Part shown: positions 1-4,838 of the stretch, one piece after another
How the letters are laid out: each line of letters begins with the position of its first letter
Numbering within the stretch: the first letter of the stretch is position 1
Assembly: GCA_002713285.1 (NCBI GenBank)
Contig: PAVX01000002.1
Coordinates: forward strand, 41,271-48,305
Direction: 5' to 3'
DNA: 7,035 nt
From: Flavobacteriales bacterium
GTDB lineage: Bacteria > Bacteroidota > Bacteroidia > Flavobacteriales > TMED113
Made by a program: the position numbers and the translations under genes
Notes under the pieces: generated by a model
Databases searched by the model: none
Seen by the model: the letters and a program-made list of their open reading frames with translations, nothing else
Told to the model about the DNA's origin: nothing

Positions 1-719
1 TCTGTCCATTTCTTTTCTCCAATTATCAGTAATTTTAGTTTTCCTTTTGACTTTTTATACTCTTCGAATGCAAGTAGTAAATTTTTAATATTTTTTCTTT
101 TATGTAAACTTCCAATAAAAATAAAAAAATCAGTATCATGAGAGTATTTTTTCTTAATAAGATGTTTTTGGTCATTAGATATTTCGCGAAAAAGATTGGA
201 GACACCATTGTATATTACATGGATTTTTTTAGGATTAATATTATACGTCTTACTAATGTCCTTCTTGGAAAAATTAGACACTGTAATTATTTCATTTCCT
301 AATTGTGCATATTTTTTAAAAAATTTTCTATAAAATAAACTATGTAAGAATGGTAGGTTATTAGGCTTGTGTTCAAAATTAATGTCGTGAATTGCAGTGA
401 CTGTAGGGATTTGACAATTAGTTGGAATAAATCCATCAGGTGAAAATAATATGTCTGCATTTATTTTTTTTAATAGTCTTGGTAATTGAAATTCAAACCA
501 AAAGTACCAGAGTAAGGGGTGTCGCGTTGGGGGTGATAATATATGTGGAATGATATTGTTGCTAAAAATAAAATCAGAAGAAAATGGTCGATCAAATATG
601 AAATGAAATTCAATTCCTGGATTATTTTTTGTAATAACTTTTAAGGTCTCAAAAGCAAATCTACCAATACCATCTATTTTATTTTGAATTAATAATCTTG
701 TATTTATAGCAACTCTCAC
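1..719 (-). CDS. GT-B (GT4-like) glycosyltransferase, N-terminal 239 codons, truncated by the window's left edge
   Basis: Reading the minus strand from 719 gives an uninterrupted frame to base 1. The start is a GTG: an in-frame TAA lies three codons above it, and no in-frame ATG precedes it. The protein begins MRVAINTRLL, with IDGIGRFAFETL at residues 15-26, the usual opening of Bacteroidota family-4-type glycosyltransferases. Further family marks are HDINFEH (111-117), ITVSNFSKKDI (145-155), VIYNGV (168-173) and FIGSLHKRKNI (201-211). The last of these marks entry into the C-terminal, nucleotide-sugar-binding Rossmann domain. The remaining C-terminal part, including the expected EX7E catalytic motif, lies outside the window. 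There is no signal peptide or membrane helix, so it should act in the cytoplasm or at the inner membrane face, transferring a sugar to a lipid-linked glycan. Donor and acceptor cannot be read from sequence. It is transcribed divergently from the flippase gene, which suggests the same surface-glycan pathway. Confidence 0.9.
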   Translation of the reverse strand, partial: MRVAINTRLLIQNKIDGIGRFAFETLKVITKNNPGIEFHFIFDRPFSSDFIFSNNIIPHILSPPTRHPLLWYFWFEFQLPRLLKKINADILFSPDGFIPTNCQIPTVTAIHDINFEHKPNNLPFLHSLFYRKFFKKYAQLGNEIITVSNFSKKDISKTYNINPKKIHVIYNGVSNLFREISNDQKHLIKKKYSHDTDFFIFIGSLHKRKNIKNLLLAFEEYKKSKGKLKLLIIGEKKWT

Positions 720-807
720 ATTCTCAATTTAATCAATTATAAATAATTATAGATATGATAATTAGATATTTTACGTTAACTTAAAAAACTTATTTATTTA
801 GTTTTCT
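720..807. promoter_or_regulatory. Divergent AT-rich intergenic spacer, presumed promoters for both directions
   Basis: This 88-bp spacer separates the minus-strand glycosyltransferase from the plus-strand flippase, so promoters for both genes are expected here. I find no clear Bacteroidota TAnnTTTG -7 element on either strand, so the promoter role rests on gene arrangement only. The centre carries related inverted repeats: AATTAT/ATAATT at 735-748 with a 2-nt gap, and a perfect 7-bp pair TAATTAT/ATAATTA at 744-764 with a 7-nt loop. These could be an operator or simply a product of the base composition. Confidence 0.4.
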
Positions 808-2256
808 ATGAAAAGGAAATTTATTTGGAATTTAGTCTTAGTTATAATTTTAAATTTACTGATAAAACCTTTTTATATTCTAGGAATAGATGCAGAGGTA
901 ATTAATAGAGTGGGGGCTAATGTTTATGGTAATTATTTCGCATTAATTAATTTTTCTTTTTTATTAAATATCATTTTAGATCTAGGGATTACAAATTTTA
1001 ATGTTAAAAATATTGCACAGCATCATCAATTACTAGATAAACATTTTTCAGGAATAATTACACTAAGATTTTTACTAGTATTTATTTATTTATGTGCTAC
1101 TTTTTTAATAGCACTCGCAATTGGGTATGATACTATGCAATTCAAAATACTTTTAATACTAGCATTAAATCAATCATTAGTTGCATTTATATTATATATT
1201 AGGTCAAATCTTGCTGGATTACATTTGTTTTTACAGGACAGCATAGTATCTGTATTAGATAGACTCTTGTTGATTATTATTTGCTCTACATTATTGTGGG
1301 GTGAAATATCTCATAGACCGTTTCAAATAGAGTGGTTTGTGTATGCCCAAACGGCATCATATTTTATAACATTAATAATCTGTTTTTTGTTAGTTTTTCG
1401 TCAAACTAATACTTTTAAATTTCAATGGAATAAAATATTTGCAATAGTTATTCTAAAACAAAGCTTGCCATATGCATTATTAATTTTGTTGATGACAATA
1501 TATTATAGAATTGATAGTATTATGTTAGAGAGAATGATTGATGATAATGCTATGCAGGCAGGAATTTATGCACAAGCATATAGGTTTTTTGAGGCATCTA
1601 ATATGTTAGCTTATTTGTTTGCAGCTCTTTTATTGCCTATTTTTTCTAGAATGTTAAAATTCAAAGAGTCTATTTATGACATAGTAGACTTTTCTTTTAA
1701 AACTCTCATGGCTTTTGCATTAGTATTATCGATTTTCTGTTGTTTTTTTAGTTATGAAATCATGGCATTTCGATATGACTTATATGTGACAGAATCTGCT
1801 CAGATATTTTTAGTATTAATGATTTGTTTCATATGTGTTTCTTCAACTTACATATATGGTACTTTATTGACAGCAAATGGTAATTTATTTTATTTAAATA
1901 TAGTGGCTGGATTAGGTGTAATTTTGAACATTGTTTTGAATATTATACTAATATCAAAATATAATGCATTTGGATCAGCAGTTGCTAGTTTAATCACTCA
2001 ATTTTTGACTGGTGTTGCACAAATATGTTTATGCGTTTATATTTTTAAATTAAATCTATTGAAAACGTTTCTAAAGTTATTTTTATTTTTTGTCGGACTC
2101 GTTTTTTTTACATATTGTCTTAAAACGTTAGAAATAGCATTATACTATAAGTTTATTATGTATTTAGTATTTAGTTTGATTGGGATCTTTGGTATGCAAC
2201 TTGTAAAAATATCAGATTTAACTATGTTAATTCAAAATAGATTTAAAATAAAATAA
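808..2256 (+). CDS. wzx: Wzx-type polysaccharide flippase (MOP superfamily, polysaccharide biosynthesis membrane protein)
   Basis: This is a 482-residue, almost wholly hydrophobic protein, matching the usual 420-500 residues and roughly 12-14 helices of Wzx/RfbX flippases. The family moves undecaprenyl-diphosphate-linked repeat units from the inner to the outer face of the cytoplasmic membrane. Visible family marks are the N-terminal block with VYGNYFALINFS (39-50) and LDLGITNFNVKN (57-68), YYRIDSIMLERM after a membrane helix (232-243), and GSAVASLITQ in the C-terminal half (389-398). The N-terminus is positively charged (MKRK) and leads straight into the first helix, as expected. The ATG at 808 is preceded by AT-rich sequence without a Shine-Dalgarno motif, which is usual in Bacteroidota. 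It is the first gene of an apparent plus-strand operon, 32 bp ahead of the chain-length regulator. A T8 run at 2102-2109 lies in the coding sequence. Substrate specificity cannot be predicted. Confidence 0.92.
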   Translation: MKRKFIWNLVLVIILNLLIKPFYILGIDAEVINRVGANVYGNYFALINFSFLLNIILDLGITNFNVKNIAQHHQLLDKHFSGIITLRFLLVFIYLCATFLIALAIGYDTMQFKILLILALNQSLVAFILYIRSNLAGLHLFLQDSIVSVLDRLLLIIICSTLLWGEISHRPFQIEWFVYAQTASYFITLIICFLLVFRQTNTFKFQWNKIFAIVILKQSLPYALLILLMTIYYRIDSIMLERMIDDNAMQAGIYAQAYRFFEASNMLAYLFAALLLPIFSRMLKFKESIYDIVDFSFKTLMAFALVLSIFCCFFSYEIMAFRYDLYVTESAQIFLVLMICFICVSSTYIYGTLLTANGNLFYLNIVAGLGVILNIVLNIILISKYNAFGSAVASLITQFLTGVAQICLCVYIFKLNLLKTFLKLFLFFVGLVFFTYCLKTLEIALYYKFIMYLVFSLIGIFGMQLVKISDLTMLIQNRFKIK

Positions 2257-2288
2257 CTTATGCTATATTTGACTAAATTTTAATACTT

Positions 2289-3287
2289 ATGGAAAATTCT
2301 AATTTTAATTTTTTTTGGTTGATATCTGTACTTAAGAAGTATGTGAAATCTTTATGTATTCTTTTTTCTTTAACCATTATTATTAGTTCATTAGTCGCAT
2401 TATTTTTGATTGAAGAAAAATTTGAATCTTCCGTGATTATATACCCTACGACAACAAGTTCTATTTCTCAGGCCTTATTGGTTGAGCATAACCCGTATAG
2501 AAAAGATGTATTAGAGTTTGGTGAAGAAGAACATGCAGAACAATTACTGCAAGTATTAAATAGTGACGAGATTAAAGATTCGATTGTTAATCGATTTAAT
2601 TTATTTACTCATTATGAAGTTGATAAATCAGATTTACATCATAAAACAATTATGAATGATTTATATCGGAAAGCAGTAGATATCAAAAAAACCAGATTAA
2701 ACTCTATTCAAATTAGTGTTTTAGATAAAGATCCAAAGGTCGCAGCTAATATTGCTAATGAGTATTTAGATTTAATTGATTTTGTGATTGCTCGTATTCG
2801 ACAAAATCGAGCTAAACAATCTTTAGAAATATTAGAGAAGCGTAAGCAATTACTATATCAACAGAGAAATAATACTCAAGATTCTTTAAGGACATATCGT
2901 TCTTATGGTATAGTGTCTACTGTTCATCAAATAGAGCGATTAACAGAGCAATATGGAATAGCATTAGCAGCTAATAACTTAACTGGAGCAGATAGGATTA
3001 AGCAAGAGCTAAATAAATTAGCTGAATATTCAGGTAATCATGATGTATTATTAAGAAAAAGTTATGAAATAGAGGAAGAGCTTGCGGTTATGGAATTTGA
3101 ATCTGATAGAGTGGCGATTGATACAGAGTATACATTAGAAAATAAGTTTGTTATTAACAGGGCTTATCCTGCTGATAAAAAAGCTTATCCTGTCAGATGG
3201 TTCATTGTATTTAGTTCATTAGTGTCTGTATGCATTATTTCTTTATTATCTATTTCAATATTAGAAGCTCTAGATTTTCGTAAATAA
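2289..3287 (+). CDS. wzz: Wzz-type polysaccharide chain-length regulator (polysaccharide co-polymerase), no kinase domain
   Basis: The 332-residue protein has the standard Wzz plan. A short cytoplasmic N-terminus is followed by a membrane helix at about 21-41, a periplasmic domain at about 42-303, and a second helix at about 304-326 before only a few cytoplasmic residues. Early in the periplasmic part is a beta segment (FESSVIIYPTT, 45-55). The middle is charged and helix-prone (about 165-275), consistent with the coiled-coil stalk. The YP-and-proline stretch AYPADKKAYPVRW (292-304) just before the second helix matches the proline-rich segment typical of this family. The protein stops directly after helix 2, so it lacks the fused BY-kinase ATPase seen in Wzc-type copolymerases. 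It should set the modal length of the polymer made by the next gene product. Its stop codon lies three bases before that gene's ATG, strongly suggesting co-transcription and perhaps translational coupling. Confidence 0.9.
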   Translation: MENSNFNFFWLISVLKKYVKSLCILFSLTIIISSLVALFLIEEKFESSVIIYPTTTSSISQALLVEHNPYRKDVLEFGEEEHAEQLLQVLNSDEIKDSIVNRFNLFTHYEVDKSDLHHKTIMNDLYRKAVDIKKTRLNSIQISVLDKDPKVAANIANEYLDLIDFVIARIRQNRAKQSLEILEKRKQLLYQQRNNTQDSLRTYRSYGIVSTVHQIERLTEQYGIALAANNLTGADRIKQELNKLAEYSGNHDVLLRKSYEIEEELAVMEFESDRVAIDTEYTLENKFVINRAYPADKKAYPVRWFIVFSSLVSVCIISLLSISILEALDFRK

Positions 3288-3290
3288 ATA

Positions 3291-4742
3291 ATGGATATTA
3301 AAACACAAAATAATTTATTAGTTGTTTTCTTTTCAGGATTTTTCTTATTTGTCTGTTTGTATTTTTTCTCAAATGCAGATTATCGAGTATTGTCTATTCC
3401 GTTAATTTTAGCAACTATTACGCTTTCTATTTTTAATTTTAAGTATTTGTTTTATTGTGTCGTTTTTTTAACACCATTGTCAATGTCATTGTCAGATATG
3501 GGTATTGATTTTTCCGATGTAAATATGGCATTTCCAACAGAACCTATATTGTTTGGATTAATGATTTTAACGATTTTAAAAATAGTATTTTATCCTTCTT
3601 TATTTAAGCAAGTTTTTCAACATCGAGTCACATTTTTTATCCTACTATATTTGTTTTGGATATTGGTCACATGTATTACATCTTCGATGCCTATTGTTTC
3701 TATAAAATTACTATTAACTCGATTATGGTATATAGTTCCTGTTTTTTTTATAGGGAGCCTATTGTTCCAAAATAAGAAGAATGTGGATTATTTCATCTTA
3801 TCTTATTTAATCCCCTTGACTATCGTTGTTATATATACTGTTACTAGGCATTCGGGTTATTTATTTGATAAAGAGTCGGCTCATTATATGATGTCACCCT
3901 TTTTTAATGATCATACTTCATATGGGGCAATGATTGCTTTTTTTTTACCATTAAGCATCGCTTTTTTTTGGATCAAAAAACATAATATTTTTTTCAGTTT
4001 TTTCATGATTAGTATTATTTTAATTTTAACAATTGGACTGATATTATCTTTTACAAGAGCGGCATGGATTAGTTTATTTATCAGTGTTATTGTAGGTTTA
4101 TTTTTAAAGTTTAAGATTAATAAAACGCTCTTATATAGTTTACCTATCTTAGGATTTGTATTTCTTTTGTCATTTCAAAATCCGATTCTCAATTTATTAG
4201 AATCTAACAGACAAGATAGTTCGGATAATTTAATTGAACATATCACATCACTGTCTAATATTTCTACAGATGCATCTAATATGGAAAGAATTAATAGATG
4301 GAAATGTGCACTAAAAATGTTTACAGAAAAACCATTTTTTGGTTGGGGTCCAGGAACATATCAATTTCAATATGCACGATTTCAGTTAAGTTCGGATCGT
4401 ACGATTATAAGTTCTAATATGGGAGATATGGGAAATGCTCACAGTGAATATCTAGGTCCTTTATCAGAGTCTGGTTTTTTTGGATTTTTATCTTTTTTAA
4501 TATTAATGGTTGTGACTATTATTTATGCTATTAATATGTATTATGAAAGTAATGATTCAGTTATAAGAACTTGGCTATTAGCTATTATTGTTGCATTACT
4601 GAGTTATGCTATTCATGGATTATTTAATAATTTTTTGGATACTGATAAGGCATCTGTAGCTATTTGGGGGGTGGTTGCAATTATTGTAGGATTAGATTTA
4701 TTGAAGGATGAAAAACAATCACAATCAACAGTCATTTCATAA
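3291..4742 (+). CDS. O-antigen polymerase/ligase family membrane protein (Wzy or WaaL-like, Wzy_C domain)
   Basis: The 483-residue polytopic protein has about 10-12 hydrophobic segments and one large extracytoplasmic loop at about 296-395, the layout of the Wzy/WaaL superfamily. Landmarks are HTSYGAMIAFFLPL (208-221), the Wzy_C-type SFTRAAWISLF (253-263) with Arg256, ERINRWKCALKMF (332-344) followed by PFFGWGPGTY (348-357), and NAHSEYLGPLSESG (382-395) with His384. Arg and His at comparable positions are important in characterised O-antigen ligases. The family either polymerises undecaprenyl-linked repeat units or joins finished polymer to lipid A core or protein, on the periplasmic side. Sequence alone does not separate these roles, so no symbol is given. 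Directly following a Wzx and a Wzz favours polymerase. T8, T9 and T8 runs occur at 3742-3749, 3938-3946 and 3962-3969. The next gene starts 48 bp downstream with no visible terminator between. Confidence 0.88.
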   Translation: MDIKTQNNLLVVFFSGFFLFVCLYFFSNADYRVLSIPLILATITLSIFNFKYLFYCVVFLTPLSMSLSDMGIDFSDVNMAFPTEPILFGLMILTILKIVFYPSLFKQVFQHRVTFFILLYLFWILVTCITSSMPIVSIKLLLTRLWYIVPVFFIGSLLFQNKKNVDYFILSYLIPLTIVVIYTVTRHSGYLFDKESAHYMMSPFFNDHTSYGAMIAFFLPLSIAFFWIKKHNIFFSFFMISIILILTIGLILSFTRAAWISLFISVIVGLFLKFKINKTLLYSLPILGFVFLLSFQNPILNLLESNRQDSSDNLIEHITSLSNISTDASNMERINRWKCALKMFTEKPFFGWGPGTYQFQYARFQLSSDRTIISSNMGDMGNAHSEYLGPLSESGFFGFLSFLILMVVTIIYAINMYYESNDSVIRTWLLAIIVALLSYAIHGLFNNFLDTDKASVAIWGVVAIIVGLDLLKDEKQSQSTVIS

Positions 4743-4790
4743 ACAAAATTTCTTAACTTTATATATCTTGGTATTACTTAAATTCATCAT

Positions 4791-4838
4791 ATGAAAAAAA
4801 TATTACTATTCCTTATTATTCCTTTTTTAAGTTTGGGT
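4791..4838 (+). other. Signal peptide of the cysteine-rich surface protein (residues 1-16)
   Basis: Two lysines (K2, K3) are followed by a hydrophobic core of Ile, Leu and Phe to about residue 14, then SLG before Gln17. A Gln right after the cleavage site is common in Bacteroidota exported proteins. No cysteine sits at the cleavage site, so this is not a lipoprotein signal. The start codon is supported because the signal sequence begins directly at this ATG. Confidence 0.85.

Noticed and set aside
2264..2271. TATATTTG, matching the Bacteroidota -7 promoter consensus TAnnTTTG, in the 32-bp gap before the Wzz gene
   Set aside because: No TTG-type -33 element is present at the right distance, and such a match is fairly likely by chance in sequence this AT-rich. 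An internal promoter is possible but not supported.
2289..3287. Wzc-type tyrosine autokinase
   Set aside because: The protein ends six residues after its second membrane helix. There is no Walker A motif or tyrosine cluster, and the next frame is a polymerase-family membrane protein.
4743..4790. Possible terminator or promoter in the 48-bp gap before the cysteine-rich gene
   Set aside because: I see no GC-rich stem followed by a T run and no convincing -33/-7 pair. TATATCTTG is only a partial match.
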